Under the pieces are notes generated by a model, which worked only from the letters and a program-made list of their open reading frames with translations, did no database searches and had not been told where the DNA came from. 64,000 nt of DNA from assembly GCF_011492965.1 (NCBI RefSeq), contig NZ_CP045121.1, forward strand, positions 1,984,001-2,048,000. The letters run 5' to 3'. Both the position numbers and the translations under genes were made by a program. This document shows, in pieces, positions 19,059 through 29,123 of the stretch (positions are counted from its first letter, which is position 1; each line of letters opens with the position of its first letter). Source of the DNA: Rubrobacter marinus (GTDB taxonomy: Bacteria; Actinomycetota; Rubrobacteria; Rubrobacterales; Rubrobacteraceae).

Positions 19059-20837
19059 GTGTCTACCCTAGAGAATATTCGCAACTTTTGCATTATCGCC
19101 CACATAGATCACGGTAAGAGCACGCTCGCCGACCGGCTCCTCGACGCGACGCATGCCGTCGCCGAGCGGGACCGGATGGACCAGATCCTCGACACGATGG
19201 ACATCGAGCGGGAGCGGGGCATCACGATCAAGGCCCAGGCCGTGCGGGTCCTGTACCCGCGCGAGGACGGCGAGTACAACCTCAACCTCATCGACACCCC
19301 GGGCCACGTCGACTTCGCCTACGAGGTCTCGCGGGCGATCGCGGCGTGCGAGGGGGCGCTGCTCGTGGTCGACGCGAGCCAGGGCATACAGGCGCAGACG
19401 CTCGCCAACCTGTACCTCGCGATGGAGCACGACCTCGAGATCATCCCGATCCTCAACAAGATCGACCTGCCGATGGCCGACGTCCCCGCCGCGACGGAGG
19501 AGCTCGTCGAGCTTCTGGGCGTAGACCCCGACGACATCATCAAGATCTCGGCGAAGACCGGCCAGGGCGTCCCGGAGGTGCTCGACGCGATCGTGGACCG
19601 CGTCCCCCATCCCGAGACTACGGAAGAAGAGACGCGCGGCCTCGTCTTCGACTCCTACTACGACCCCTACCGGGGCGTCGTCTCGCTCGTGCGCCTCGTC
19701 GACGGCGAGCTGAAGAAGGGCGACGAGGTCAAGGCGATGCGCGCCGACGAGCGCTTCGAGCTTCTGGAGGTCGGGTGCTACTCGCCGAAGCCGACGGCGC
19801 TGCCCTCCTTGCGGGCGGGGGAGGTCGGGTACGTGATCGCCGGCCTGAAGGACATCGAGGCCCTGCGCGTCGGCGACACGGTCACGAGGGTCGCCCAGCC
19901 GGCGGAGAAGGCGCTGCCGGGCTACGCTCAGGCGCTCCCGACGGTCTTCAGCGGCCTCTACCCGACGGAGGGCGACGACTTCGAGCGCCTGCGCGACGCC
20001 CTCTCGAAGTTGCAGCTCAACGACGCCTCGCTCTTCTTCGAGCCGGAGAACTCCAAGATGGGGTTCGGCTTCCGGTGCGGCTTCCTGGGGCTCTTGCACA
20101 TGGAGATCGTGCAGGAGAGGCTGGAGCGCGAGTTCGACCTCGACCTTATAGCCTCGTCGCCGAGCGCCCGGTACGAGGTCGTGATGGAGGACGAGGTCCG
20201 CATCGTGACGAACCCGAGCGACCTGCCGGAGGCCTACCTCGAGATCCGGGAGCCCGTGGTGCGGGCGACCCTGATCGGGCCGAAGGAGTACGTCGGTCAG
20301 GTGATGAGCCTCTGCCACGAGCGCAGGGGTGTGCAGGTCGGGATGGAGTACATCTCGTCGCGGCGGGTGCAGCTCACGTACGACCTGCCGCTCGCGGAGA
20401 TCATCACGGACTTCTTCGACGCCCTGAAGAGCCGGACCAAGGGCTACGCCTCGTTCGACTACGACTTCAAGGGCTACGAGGTCTCCGATCTCGTCAAGGT
20501 CGAGGTGATCGTCTCCGGCGACATCGTGGACGCGCTCTCGATCATCGTCCACCGCGACAAGGCGTACTATCGGGGACGCGCGCTCGTGGAGAAGCTCAAG
20601 GAGCTCATCCCGCGCCAGCAGTTCGAGGTGCCGATCCAGGCGGCGATGGGCAAGCGCGTGATCGCGCGCGAGACCGTCCGCGCCTACCGCAAGGACGTCA
20701 TCGCGAAGTGCTACGGCGGCGACATCACCCGTAAGCGCAAGCTCCTCGAGAAGCAGAAGGCGGGCAAGCGGCGCATGAAGCAGGTCGGCAGCGTCGAGAT
20801 ACCGCAGGAGGCCTTCCTCGCCGCGCTGAAGCTCTAG
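19059..20837 (+). CDS. lepA: Elongation factor 4 (LepA)
   Basis: LepA is a ribosomal translocase-like GTPase that back-translocates stalled ribosomes or aids initiation. The GTG start gives 592 residues. AHIDHGKST at 14-22 is the P-loop, [13 protein letters not shown] is switch I, DTPGHVDF is G3 and NKIDLP is G4; the C-terminal domain with [17 protein letters not shown] is specific to LepA and separates it from EF-G. Divergent from rpsT and upstream of hrcA, as in B. subtilis, though hemN is not between them here. The gene is intact. Confidence 0.97.
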   Translation: MSTLENIRNFCIIAHIDHGKSTLADRLLDATHAVAERDRMDQILDTMDIERERGITIKAQAVRVLYPREDGEYNLNLIDTPGHVDFAYEVSRAIAACEGALLVVDASQGIQAQTLANLYLAMEHDLEIIPILNKIDLPMADVPAATEELVELLGVDPDDIIKISAKTGQGVPEVLDAIVDRVPHPETTEEETRGLVFDSYYDPYRGVVSLVRLVDGELKKGDEVKAMRADERFELLEVGCYSPKPTALPSLRAGEVGYVIAGLKDIEALRVGDTVTRVAQPAEKALPGYAQALPTVFSGLYPTEGDDFERLRDALSKLQLNDASLFFEPENSKMGFGFRCGFLGLLHMEIVQERLEREFDLDLIASSPSARYEVVMEDEVRIVTNPSDLPEAYLEIREPVVRATLIGPKEYVGQVMSLCHERRGVQVGMEYISSRRVQLTYDLPLAEIITDFFDALKSRTKGYASFDYDFKGYEVSDLVKVEVIVSGDIVDALSIIVHRDKAYYRGRALVEKLKELIPRQQFEVPIQAAMGKRVIARETVRAYRKDVIAKCYGGDITRKRKLLEKQKAGKRRMKQVGSVEIPQEAFLAALKL

Positions 20838-20896
20838 CCCCGCCGCCGCGGCGGGCCGCTTCCACCGCTCCAGCGAGATGTAGCAAACTGCCCCCG

Positions 20897-20905
20897 TGGT
20901 AGAAT
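20897..20905 (+). promoter_or_regulatory. Extended -10 TGGTAGAAT just before hrcA (candidate leaderless promoter)
   Basis: TAGAAT at 20900-20905 with the extended TG at 20897-20898 ends seven bases before the hrcA ATG at 20913. There is no ribosome site in between. No CIRCE operator (TTAGCACTC-N9-GAGTGCTAA) is visible in the 75-base gap after lepA. Confidence 0.6.
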
Positions 20906-20912
20906 TTTCGCT

Positions 20913-21928
20913 ATGGCCGTCTCCCCAAGGCAGCACGAAATCCTGACGAAGACGCTGGAGCTGTACATCCAGACGGGCACGCCCGTGGGCAGCGCCGCCC
21001 TCGCCGACAAGGTCGACGCGAGCGCCTCCACGATCCGGTCCGAGCTCGCGGCGCTGGAGGCCGAGGGGCTGCTCACGCACCCTCACACCTCGGCCGGGCG
21101 CGTCCCCACGGACGCGGGCTACCGCTACTACGTGGACGCGCTCATGGTCGAGGAGACGGGCTCGACGGGCCCGTCGTTCGAGGCGCCGGAGGGCGTCGGC
21201 AACGTGGACGAGCTCTTGCAGGGGGTCTCGGAGGGGATGAGCGAGGTGACGCGCCTCCTCGCGGTCGTCGCCGGGCCGAGCGCCCTGGGCGACGGGGTGG
21301 CGCGCGTGGACCACCTCCCGCTCAGGGAGGGGACGCACCTCGTGGTGGTCACGACCGAGAGCGGTCTCTCCTCCAGCACGACCATCCAGCTACCGCCGGA
21401 CGTCCCGAACGAGGAGGTGCAGGGGATACTCCAGTCCCTCAACTCGTTTCTCGGGGGGTACTCCGCCGGGACTTATCAGCTCTCCTCGGCCCGGCGCTAC
21501 CTGTCGGACTACAACCCGATGGCCGTGGGCGCGGTCTTGCAGGCGGTCGAGGTCCTGGGACGGGCGACGGAGCGGGGGCTGTTCATCCGGGGGCTTCGGC
21601 GCTCTTCGCCCGGCTCGACGACCTGGACCCGGCCAGTTTGGCAGCGGTGGTCGAGGTCTTCGAGCGGCGGCGCTGGCTCCTGAAGCTCGTCGGGGATTCC
21701 CTGAGGCGTTCGGTCTCCAGCAGCGGGGTCGTCGTTTCTATAGGGGCCGAGTCCGGCTTCTACAACCTCACGGGGACCAGCCTCGTCGCCGCGGCCTACA
21801 GCCGCCACGAGCGGCCCTTCGGCGTCGTCACCCTTATAGGGCCCAAGCGCATGGAGTACGGCGCCGCCATCTCCACCGTCCGTTCGGCGGCGGAGGCCCT
21901 GACCCAGCACCTCGACTCCAGGTTCTAA
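20913..21928 (+). CDS. hrcA: Heat-inducible transcription repressor HrcA (one frameshift)
   Basis: HrcA represses groE and dnaK operons at CIRCE operators and is released by heat. The N-terminal winged helix reads RQHEILTKTLELYIQTGTPVGS and SASTIRSELAALEAEGLL, followed by the family segment PHTSAGRVPTDAGYR. The frame breaks at a G run at 21589-21593; one G restored joins it to the C-terminal part ending GVVTLIGPKRMEYGAAIS and LTQHLDSRF. Without repair the frame ends at 21683. About 339 residues when repaired, normal. dnaJ follows after 12 bases; grpE and dnaK are not between them. Confidence 0.94.
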
Positions 21929-21940
21929 GGAGCAAAACCT

Positions 21941-23059
21941 TTGGCGAAGCGTGACTACTATGAGATCCTGGGCCTGCAACGCGAGGCCTCGGAGACGGAG
22001 ATCAAAAAGTCCTACCGCAGGCTCGCCCGCGAGCACCACCCGGACGCGAACCCGGACGACGCCGGCGCCGAGGAGCGCTTCAAGGAGCTGACGGAGGCCT
22101 ACGAGGTGCTCTCGAACCCGGAGTCGCGGAGGGCCTACGACACCTACGGCCACCAGGTGCCGCGCGGCGCCGGGGGGGCCGGGCCGGGCGGGGACCCCTT
22201 CGGCGGCTTCCAGGACATCTTCGACGCGTTCTTCGGGGACCGCTTCGGCGGCTCGTTCTTCGGCGGCGCACGAGCCCCCGCCCGAGGGGAGGACGTCGAG
22301 GCGGAGGTCGAGGTCTCCCTGCGGGAGGCCGCCTTCGGGACGGAGCGCGAGGTCAACGTCCAGGTCGTCAAGAACTGCGAGGTCTGCGACGGTGTCGGGG
22401 GGACGAAATCGCGCCAGTGCGAGACCTGCGGGGGCGTGGGGGCGGTGCGGACCGTCCGGGAGAGCATGCTCGGCCAGATGGTCAGCACGGGCGCCTGCCC
22501 GACCTGCTCGGGGCGCGGCAGGATCATCGAGGAGTCGTGCGAGAACTGCTACGGGAGCGGGCGCGTCTCGGAGGTCGTCACGCGCCGGGTCTCCGTGCCG
22601 GGCGGGATCGAGGGCGGGATGAGGATCCGGCACAGCGGCCAGGGCCACAAGGGCGAGCGCGGCGCGCCAGCGGGCGACCTGTACGTGAGGGTCAGGGTAC
22701 AGGAGGACCCCGAGCTTATGCGCGACGGGGACGACCTGGTGCACAGGATGAGGGTCAACTTCGTCGATGCCTCCCTGGGCACGGAGGCCGAGGTCCCGAC
22801 GCTCGACGGCAGGAAGAGCGTCAAGGTCGAGCCGGGGACGCAGCCCGGGGAGACGCTCACGCTCCGCGGCGAGGGGATGCCGCGTCTCAGGCGCCGCGGG
22901 CGCGGCGACCTCAAGGTCGTCGTGGACGTTATGGTGCCGACGCGCCTCAACCACGAGCAGCGCGACCTCCTCAGGCGCTTCGACGAGATCAGCGGCGCGG
23001 AGACCTACAACGGCGGCGGCGACTCGTTCTTCGACCGCCTGAGGGCCGTCTTCAGGTAG
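21941..23059 (+). CDS. dnaJ: Chaperone protein DnaJ
   Basis: DnaJ delivers unfolded proteins to DnaK and stimulates its ATPase. The TTG start after AAGGAG gives 372 residues: J domain with HPD at 33-35, a Gly/Phe-rich linker (GGFQDIFDAFFGDRFGG), four CxxCxGxG zinc repeats (CEVCDGVG, CETCGGVG, CPTCSGRG, CENCYGSG), and the C-terminal substrate domains. All four repeats are complete. It probably belongs to the hrcA operon. Because dnaK and grpE are absent here, this may be one of two dnaJ genes. Confidence 0.96.
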   Translation: MAKRDYYEILGLQREASETEIKKSYRRLAREHHPDANPDDAGAEERFKELTEAYEVLSNPESRRAYDTYGHQVPRGAGGAGPGGDPFGGFQDIFDAFFGDRFGGSFFGGARAPARGEDVEAEVEVSLREAAFGTEREVNVQVVKNCEVCDGVGGTKSRQCETCGGVGAVRTVRESMLGQMVSTGACPTCSGRGRIIEESCENCYGSGRVSEVVTRRVSVPGGIEGGMRIRHSGQGHKGERGAPAGDLYVRVRVQEDPELMRDGDDLVHRMRVNFVDASLGTEAEVPTLDGRKSVKVEPGTQPGETLTLRGEGMPRLRRRGRGDLKVVVDVMVPTRLNHEQRDLLRRFDEISGAETYNGGGDSFFDRLRAVFR

Positions 23060-23075
23060 GCCGGGCGGTCTCCTC

Positions 23076-23807
23076 ATGTCCGTACGCACCCGCGTCTTCT
23101 CCGACGTTCGCCTCTCCGCGGGCGACGGCCTGCGCCTCCCCGCCGAGGAGGCGCACCACCTCTTCAAAGTCCTCCGGGCACGCGCCGGGGAGACCATCGA
23201 GGTCGTGGACGGCGCGGGGAGGCTCTTCCTGGCGGAGCTCGGGGAGGGGCGGGAGGCCGTCGTGGTCGAGGAGGGCTCGGGTCCGGCCGACGAGGGCGCC
23301 GTCACGCTCTACCAGGCGGTCCCCAAGGGTCGGCACATGGACCTCGTCGTGGAGAAGGCGACGGAGCTCGGGGTGGGCGCTATCGTGCCGCTCTCGACGG
23401 AGCACGGCGTGGTGCGGCTCGACAGGAGCGACGGCAAGGTGGAGCGATGGCGGCGCGTGGCGCTGGCGGCGGCGCGTCAGTCGCGGCGGCTGCGGGTGCC
23501 GGAGGTCCGCGAGGCGGTCCCCTTCGCCGAGGCCGTCGAGGAGGTGGGCGCGGCCGGCGTGCTCCTGCACAACGGGCGGGATCTGCCGCCGCTGGAGTCC
23601 GCGGTAGGGGACGGCGCGGTGAGCCTCTTCGTCGGGCCGGAGGGCGGTTTCGGCGAGGGGGAGCTGGACCTCGCTGCGAAGAAGGGGGTCGGGCTCGCGT
23701 CGATTGGCCCGTTCAGGCTCCGGAGCGAGACCGCGGGGATGGTGGCGGTGGCGCGCGCCTGCGCGGCGCTGGGTAGCACGGCGAGGAACTTCGAGAGGAG
23801 ACCATGA
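23076..23807 (+). CDS. rsmE: 16S rRNA m3U1498 methyltransferase RsmE
   Basis: RsmE methylates U1498 of 16S rRNA in assembled small subunits, a SPOUT-fold enzyme. The 243 residues show EEAHHLFKVLRARAGE at the N-terminus, EKATELGVGAIVPL in the middle, and the cofactor knot LFVGPEGGFGEGELDLA with IGPFRLRSETAGMVAVA. ATG start 16 bases after dnaJ. dnaJ-rsmE is a conserved neighbourhood, usually with prmA between; prmA is missing here. The stop overlaps the next gene as ATGA. Confidence 0.95.
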   Translation: MSVRTRVFSDVRLSAGDGLRLPAEEAHHLFKVLRARAGETIEVVDGAGRLFLAELGEGREAVVVEEGSGPADEGAVTLYQAVPKGRHMDLVVEKATELGVGAIVPLSTEHGVVRLDRSDGKVERWRRVALAAARQSRRLRVPEVREAVPFAEAVEEVGAAGVLLHNGRDLPPLESAVGDGAVSLFVGPEGGFGEGELDLAAKKGVGLASIGPFRLRSETAGMVAVARACAALGSTARNFERRP

Positions 23808-24148
23808 GCGACGACGGTTGCGTGTTCTGCAAGATCGTGAGGGGCGAGATGGAGGCGAAGGTCGTGAGGGACGAGGACGGGGTGCTCGCCTTCCACGACA
23901 TAGACGGCCGGGCGCCGGTGCACGTGCTCGTCATCCCGAAGGAACACGTCTCCTCGCTCGCCGAGATCGGGCGCTTACCCGACGGGGTCGCCAAGCGCCT
24001 CTTCGAGGTCGCGCAGGAGGTCGCCGAGGAAGAGGGCGTGGCCGAGTCCGGTTACGCCTTCAGGATCAACAACGGCCCGGACGCAGGCCAGGAGGTCTTC
24101 CACCTCCACGCCCACGTCATGGGCGGCGAGAGGGTGAGGATGCCGTAA
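23804..24148 (+). CDS. HIT family nucleotide-binding protein
   Basis: HIT proteins hydrolyse nucleoside phosphoramidates or dinucleotides through a His triad. The 114-residue product begins with CVFCKIVRGE and has the triad in HLHAHV at His100, His102 and His104, followed by GGERV; it belongs to the Hint/PKCI branch. ATG start overlaps rsmE as ATGA and the stop overlaps yqeY as TAATG, so it is tightly coupled between them. The natural substrate is not known from sequence. Confidence 0.94.
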   Translation: MSDDGCVFCKIVRGEMEAKVVRDEDGVLAFHDIDGRAPVHVLVIPKEHVSSLAEIGRLPDGVAKRLFEVAQEVAEEEGVAESGYAFRINNGPDAGQEVFHLHAHVMGGERVRMP

Positions 24149-24594
24149 TGGCTATACGCGAAGACGTGGTACGTGATACAAAAGAGGCGATGAGAAGCCG
24201 TGACAAGGGGCGGGTCACCGCCCTACGCATGATCTCCGCCGCCCTCAAGAACGCCGAGATCGAGAAGGGCGAGCCCCTGAACGACGAGGACGAGATGGCG
24301 GTCCTCCGGCGTCAGGTCAAGCAGCGCGAGGAGTCGGCCGAGGCGTACCGCAACGCCGGCCGGGAGGAACAGGCCGAGGCCGAGACCCGGGAGGCCGAGA
24401 TCGTGCGCGCCTACCTCCCGACCCCGCTCTCGGACGAGGAGCTGCAAGGGCTCGTCGACAGGGTGATCTCCGAGACCGGCGCCTCGAGCATGAGGGAGAT
24501 GGGGACGGTCATGGGCCGGGCCAACGAGCTCGCCGCGGGGAGGGCCGACGGCAGGAAGCTCTCCGGGATCGTGCGCGAGAGGTTGCAGGGCTGA
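24148..24594 (+). CDS. GatB/YqeY domain-containing protein
   Basis: A 148-residue stand-alone YqeY protein, related to the tail domain of GatB that contacts tRNA; its own role is not settled. The sequence MAIREDVVRDTKEAMRSRDK, LRMISAALKNAEIEKGE and the late motif MREMGTVMGRANELAAGRADG are typical. ATG start overlapping the HIT gene stop. In Firmicutes yqeY sits just upstream of phoH, as here. The gene is intact. Confidence 0.94.
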   Translation: MAIREDVVRDTKEAMRSRDKGRVTALRMISAALKNAEIEKGEPLNDEDEMAVLRRQVKQREESAEAYRNAGREEQAEAETREAEIVRAYLPTPLSDEELQGLVDRVISETGASSMREMGTVMGRANELAAGRADGRKLSGIVRERLQG

Positions 24595-24629
24595 TGTTTG
24601 AAGCTACGGTAGAGAGTTAAGGAGGAAGT

Positions 24630-25599
24630 ACGGACACCAAGTCTGGAAATCAGGTCGAGGCCAAGCTCGTGGTGCCGCCGGGGCGGCAGTACGAGGTCTT
24701 CGGGGACCGGGACTCGGTCTTGCGGAGGGTCGAGGAGCTCGTGGAGTGCGAGGTGATCGTGCGCGGCAACGAGATCGTCCTGCGCGGGAACGAGGAGGCC
24801 GTGGAGAGGGCCGAGGTCGTCTTCGACGGCCTGGTGGACCTCGCGGAGAGGGGAACCATCCCACGCCGGAGACGGCGGAGCGCCTCTTCAAGATGGGCGC
24901 GAGCGGCGACGGCAAGGAGGTGCTCGGGACATCATCCTCACGCACCGCGGCCGCCGCGTGGCGCCGAAGACCCGCAACCAGAAGGCGTACACCGACGCGA
25001 TCCGCAACCACCAGGTCGTCTTCGGCGTCGGGCCGGCGGGGACCGGCAAGACCTACCTCGCGGTTGCGCTCGCGGTCGACGCCCTGAACCGGGGGGAGGT
25101 CAACAGGATCATCCTGACGAGGCCCGCGGTCGAGGCGGGGGAGTCCCTGGGCTTCCTGCCGGGCGACGTGATGGCGAAGGTCGACCCGTACTTCAGGCCG
25201 CTCTACGACGCGTTGTACGAGATGATCGACCCCGCCAAGTTCGGCGGCCACCTGGAGCGCGGCACGATCGAGGTCGCGCCCCTAGCGTTCATGCGCGGGC
25301 GGACGCTTAACGACGCCTTCGTCATCCTGGACGAGGCCCAGAACACGAGCCCGCAGCAGATGAAGATGTTTCTGACGCGCCTCGGCTTCGGCTCGAAGAT
25401 GGTGATCACGGGGGACGCCACGCAGGTCGACCTGCCCAGGGGCCAGGGGAGCGGCCTCGACGACGCCCAGCGGACGCTCTCGGGGGTGGACGGGGTGGCG
25501 TTCGTGCGCCTGAAGCGCGACGACATCGTCCGGAGCGACCTGGTGATGCGCATCGTGGACGCCTACGAGCAGGCCGGCGACCCATCCGGGGCTTCCTAG
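24630..25599 (+). CDS. phoH: PhoH-like ATPase (two frameshifts; start uncertain)
   Basis: PhoH-like proteins are P-loop ATPases related to RNA helicases and linked to RNA metabolism. The P-loop [36 protein letters not shown] and [11 protein letters not shown] are clear. The frame breaks at 24860-24862 (one C lost) and 24924-24926 (one G lost). The start is odd: a strong AAGGAGG at 24619-24625 is followed by ACG at 24630 in the right frame, and no ATG, GTG or TTG occurs until GTG at 24669. Taking ACG gives about 323 residues, the usual length; it may be an ATG miscalled. Frame as read would end before the P-loop. Confidence 0.9.
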
Positions 25600-25630
25600 A
25601 GGGCCCGGAAGGGGCATAATAACGGGTGCC

Positions 25631-27968
25631 GTGAACGAACCCCCAGACAATCAGGCCCGCGAGGACCGCGCGCAGGACCTCCGGGAGACCAACGGGGCCG
25701 CGGCCGAGAACGGCGGCGCGCCGGCTCCCCCGAGGGAGGCGCCCGCCGAGGGACCCCAGGCGCCCGGCAAGAGGCCGGAGGAGTTCCACCGGCTACCCAC
25801 GCGGTCGGAGAAGTTCCGGGGCTGGGTCGACGGCCTGCCCCGGATGCGGTTCTACGTCACCCTGCTCGTCATCACCTGGCTCTCGCTCACGGTGCTTATC
25901 AGCCTGGACCCCCGGCCGACGTTCTCGACGGGCGGGCTGCCCGGCAGCGGGGCGGGCTACGAGGTGGGGAGCGTCGCCCGCGACGACGTCTTCGCCCAGC
26001 GCGGCGTCACCTACGTGGATCCCGTGGCGACCGAGGCCGCCCGCGAGGAGGCGCGCGACGAGGCGCCGGTGGCCTACAGGCAGGACGCCGGGATCCCCAC
26101 GCGCCAGACCGAGGCGGCGGCGGGCTTCTTCGACGAGGTCCGCGGCATACGGGCCTCCGGCGGCGAGCCCGAGGAGAAGGTCGCGAGGGTGACGGGCGCA
26201 GCGCCCTTCCCCCTCCCCGAGAACGCCGCCCGGTCCCTCGTCTTCCTGGAGGACGAGGAGGTGGACGAGGCCGAGCGTTACGTCGTGGAGAACCTGGACG
26301 AGCTCTACGGGACCACGCCGGTGGGGGACGACGGCGTCGAGGAGGCCGCCTCCGGGTCGTGCCGATCCCGGAGGCGCGCGAGCGGCTCTCCGAGGCCGCG
26401 AGAAGGGACGCCTCCGGCGAGCTTGCGGTCGTGGTCGACGTGCTGAGCGGGGGTTCGTAGCGCCGAACTACGTCGTGGACCGGAGCGCGACGGCCTCCGC
26501 GCGCAACGAAGCCGCCGCGGGGGTGGACGACGTCTCGGGGCGCGTCGCGCAGGGCGAGCGCGTCGTCGCCAGGGGCGAGGTGCTCGACCGGGGCGACGTC
26601 GCCAGGATGGAGGCCCTCGGGTTAGCGGGCGGGGCGAACCCCTGGTCCGTCTTTCTCGGGGTCGGGATCGTGGTCGCGACCGAGATGTGGGTCGCCTGGT
26701 ACTTTCTGGAGCGCTTCGGAAAGAGGATACTCAAGGGCAAGACCGCCATAAGGGTCCTGCTCGCCGCCTCGCTCCTGATCCTGTTCACGGCGCTTGCGCG
26801 CGCTTTCGTCCTGCTCTCCCTGCCGTACTACCTCATCCCGCTCGCGGGCCTCTCGATCCTCGGGACGATCCTGCTCGGGCCGCGCCTGATGTTCCTGATG
26901 GTCGTGATCGAGAGCGTCAACATCGGCATTATCGCCGGCAACGACTTCTTTCTCGCGTCGGTGCTGCTGCTGACCTCGGGCTTCGCGATCTACACGGTCC
27001 TGCGCGTCGGCCCGAGGACGGAGTTTCTGTGGGCGGGGCTCCTGATCGCGGTGGTCACCGGGGTGGTGACGTTCGCGTTCGCCCTGATCGGGGGCGGCGG
27101 CCTCCAGGCGGCTCTCGGGCAGGGCGGCATCGGGCTGGTGAACGGCCTGCTCTCCCTGATGCTCGCGATGGTCCTGCTGCCGCTGCTGGAGAACGCCTTC
27201 AACATCCTCACGCCGCAGAAGATGCTGGAGCTCGCGGACACGGGCAACCCGCTCCTGCACAAGCTCCTTAGCGGCGCGCCGGGCACGTTCACCCACTCCA
27301 TCCAGGTCGGCAGCCTCGCGGCGAACGCCGCCGAGCGGATCGGGGCGGACCCCCTGCTCGCCCGCGTCGGGGCGTACTACCACGACGTCGGCAAGCTCGA
27401 GCACCCGTACTACTTTATAGAGAACCAGATCGGGCGGGCCAACCCGCACAAGAGCCTCACGCCCGCGCTCTCGGCCCGGATCATCAAACGCCACGTGAAG
27501 GACGGCCTCAGGCTCGGGCGGGAGTGGAACCTCCCGCAGGAGGTCCTCGACATGATCGCCCAGCACCACGGCACGACCCGCATCGAGTACTTCTACCGCC
27601 GCGCCCTCGAAGACTCCCTCGGCGGCGACCTCGCCGGCGTCGACGTCCGCGAGGCGGACTTCCGCTACCCGGGTCCGAAGCCGAAGAGCAAGGAGGCCGG
27701 CATCCTGATGCTCGCCGACTCCATCGAGGCGACGGTGAAGTCCCTCGACAAGCCGACCCCGAAGCGCATCGAGGACATCGTCGCCGGGACCATCCGGGGC
27801 AAGCTGGAGGACGGCCAGTTCGACGAGTGCCAGCTGACGATGCACGAGATCCACGAGACGGGCGAGGCGATCCGAGAGGCCCTCATCGGCTTTATCGGGC
27901 CGCGCATAGAGTACCCCCAGGCCCCCGCCCAGAGTAAGCCCGCCCCCGCCCGCGGCTCGACCGCGTAG
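25631..27968 (+). CDS. 7TM receptor with intracellular HD hydrolase (PgpH/YqfF-type), two frameshifts
   Basis: Proteins of this architecture in Firmicutes (PgpH, YqfF) hydrolyse cyclic di-AMP. Order: charged Pro/Ala-rich N-tail, first transmembrane helix (about residues 74-95), extracellular 7TMR-HDED domain, a block of about six membrane helices, then a cytoplasmic HD domain with AYYHDVGKLEHPYYFIENQ, HVKDGLRLGREW and IAQHHGTT. One base is lost near 26346 and one G at 26449-26453; repair joins the two parts without gap. The GTG start is ten bases after CATAAT. It lies between phoH and ybeY as in B. subtilis. That it acts on cyclic di-AMP here is inference from the family. Confidence 0.9.
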
Positions 27969-27977
27969 GGGAGCCCA

Positions 27978-28390
27978 GTGCCGTTCACCGTCGCCGTCCT
28001 CGACGAGATCGGCTTCGACGGGCTCTCGCCGGAGCGCGCCACGGAGCTCGCCGCGGCCGCCTTCGCCGCCCGCGGCTACGACCCGAACGTATGGGCGAGG
28101 TCTCGGTGGCCCTCGTCCGTAGGGAGACCATCCACAAGCTCAACCTCAAGTACAGGGGCAAAGACTCCCCGACGGACGTCCTGAGCTTCGGGATCGACGG
28201 GCCGTACGGGGAGATGGTCGGCGAGATCGTCATCTGCCCAGGCGTGGCGAGCTCGGAGATGGGCATCGAGGAGCTCGTCGTGCACGGGGCGCTCCACCTC
28301 TCGGGGATGGACCACGGGGAGGACTTCGAGGAGAGCGAGATGGCGGCCGTGCAGGGCGCGGTGCTGAGGGACGTGGGCGGTGGCGGGTAA
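27978..28390 (+). CDS. ybeY: Endoribonuclease YbeY (one frameshift)
   Basis: YbeY is a zinc-dependent RNase needed for 16S rRNA 3'-end maturation and ribosome quality control. The zinc site is complete: HGALHLSGMDHGED holds the three histidines. LNLKYRGKDSPTDVLSFG is the other family block. The frame breaks at a G run at 28093-28095; one G restored gives NVWGEVSVALV. The GTG start is ten bases after the HD-protein stop and the end overlaps the next gene by 11 bases. About 137 residues when repaired. Confidence 0.92.
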
Positions 28391-29123
28391 GAAGCTAGCC
28401 GAGCCCCGGAAGGGCCAGCAGGGGGTGGCCCGGTCCTTCAACCACGCCTACCGGGGCCTCGTCTACGCGGTGCGGACGCAGCGCAACATGCGCTTCCACA
28501 CCGTCGCGTCGGCGGCGGTGCTCGTCCTGAGCCTGCTCGTGGGGGTGAGCAAGCTGGAGCTCGCGATGCTCGTCCTCGTCATCCTGGCCGTCTTTGTCGC
28601 CGAGATGTTCAACACGGCGATGGAGTTCGCCGTGGACCTCGTCACGCAGGAATACCACCCGCTGGCGAAGCTCGCCAAGGACGTCTCCGCCGGGGCCGTG
28701 CTCGTGGCGAGCATCGCGGCCGTGCTGGTGGGGTATTTGATCCTCGGCGACGACCTCGGCCCGTTCTCGCTGGAGACCCTGGACAGCGTCCGGCGCTGGC
28801 CGGGGCACCTGACCGTCGTGGCGCTCGTCCTGGTCGCCATAGCCGTCGTGCTCGGCAAGGCGCTTACCCGTTCCCCGAACGCCTTTCTCGGCGGGATGCC
28901 GTCCGGGCACGCGGCAGTCGCGTTCGCGGCGTGGGTGGCGGCGAGCTTCATCGCCGCGGACGGGGCGGCGCGGTACGCGGGTTTGATCTCCGCGATCACG
29001 CTGCTCATGGCCCTGCTCGTCTGCCAGAGCCGGGTCGAGGCGGGCTTCCACTCCGTCTACCAGGTCGCCGTCGGCGCGGTCCTCGGCACCCTGCTCTCCG
29101 TCGCCGTCTTCCAACTCCTATAG
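28380..29123 (+). CDS. Diacylglycerol/undecaprenol kinase fused to a PAP2-type phosphatase domain
   Basis: Residues 1 to about 125 match the DgkA-type membrane kinase: SFNHAYRGLVYAVRTQRNMR and the catalytic block EMFNTAMEFAVDLV with three membrane helices. In Gram-positive bacteria this enzyme phosphorylates undecaprenol. From about 140 to 247 comes a second membrane domain like PAP2 phosphatases, with GGMPSGHAAVAFAAW and SRVEAGFHSVYQVAVGAVLG. The first PAP2 motif is imperfect (KALTRSP), and the third has Gln where Asp usually follows the catalytic His. GTG start inside ybeY. One protein could add and remove phosphate on a lipid, or the PAP2 part may be inactive. Confidence 0.88.
   Translation: MAGKKLAEPRKGQQGVARSFNHAYRGLVYAVRTQRNMRFHTVASAAVLVLSLLVGVSKLELAMLVLVILAVFVAEMFNTAMEFAVDLVTQEYHPLAKLAKDVSAGAVLVASIAAVLVGYLILGDDLGPFSLETLDSVRRWPGHLTVVALVLVAIAVVLGKALTRSPNAFLGGMPSGHAAVAFAAWVAASFIAADGAARYAGLISAITLLMALLVCQSRVEAGFHSVYQVAVGAVLGTLLSVAVFQLL

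Noticed and set aside
20838..20912. CIRCE operator before hrcA
   Set aside because: No TTAGCACTC / GAGTGCTAA inverted repeat is present in the gap or near it.
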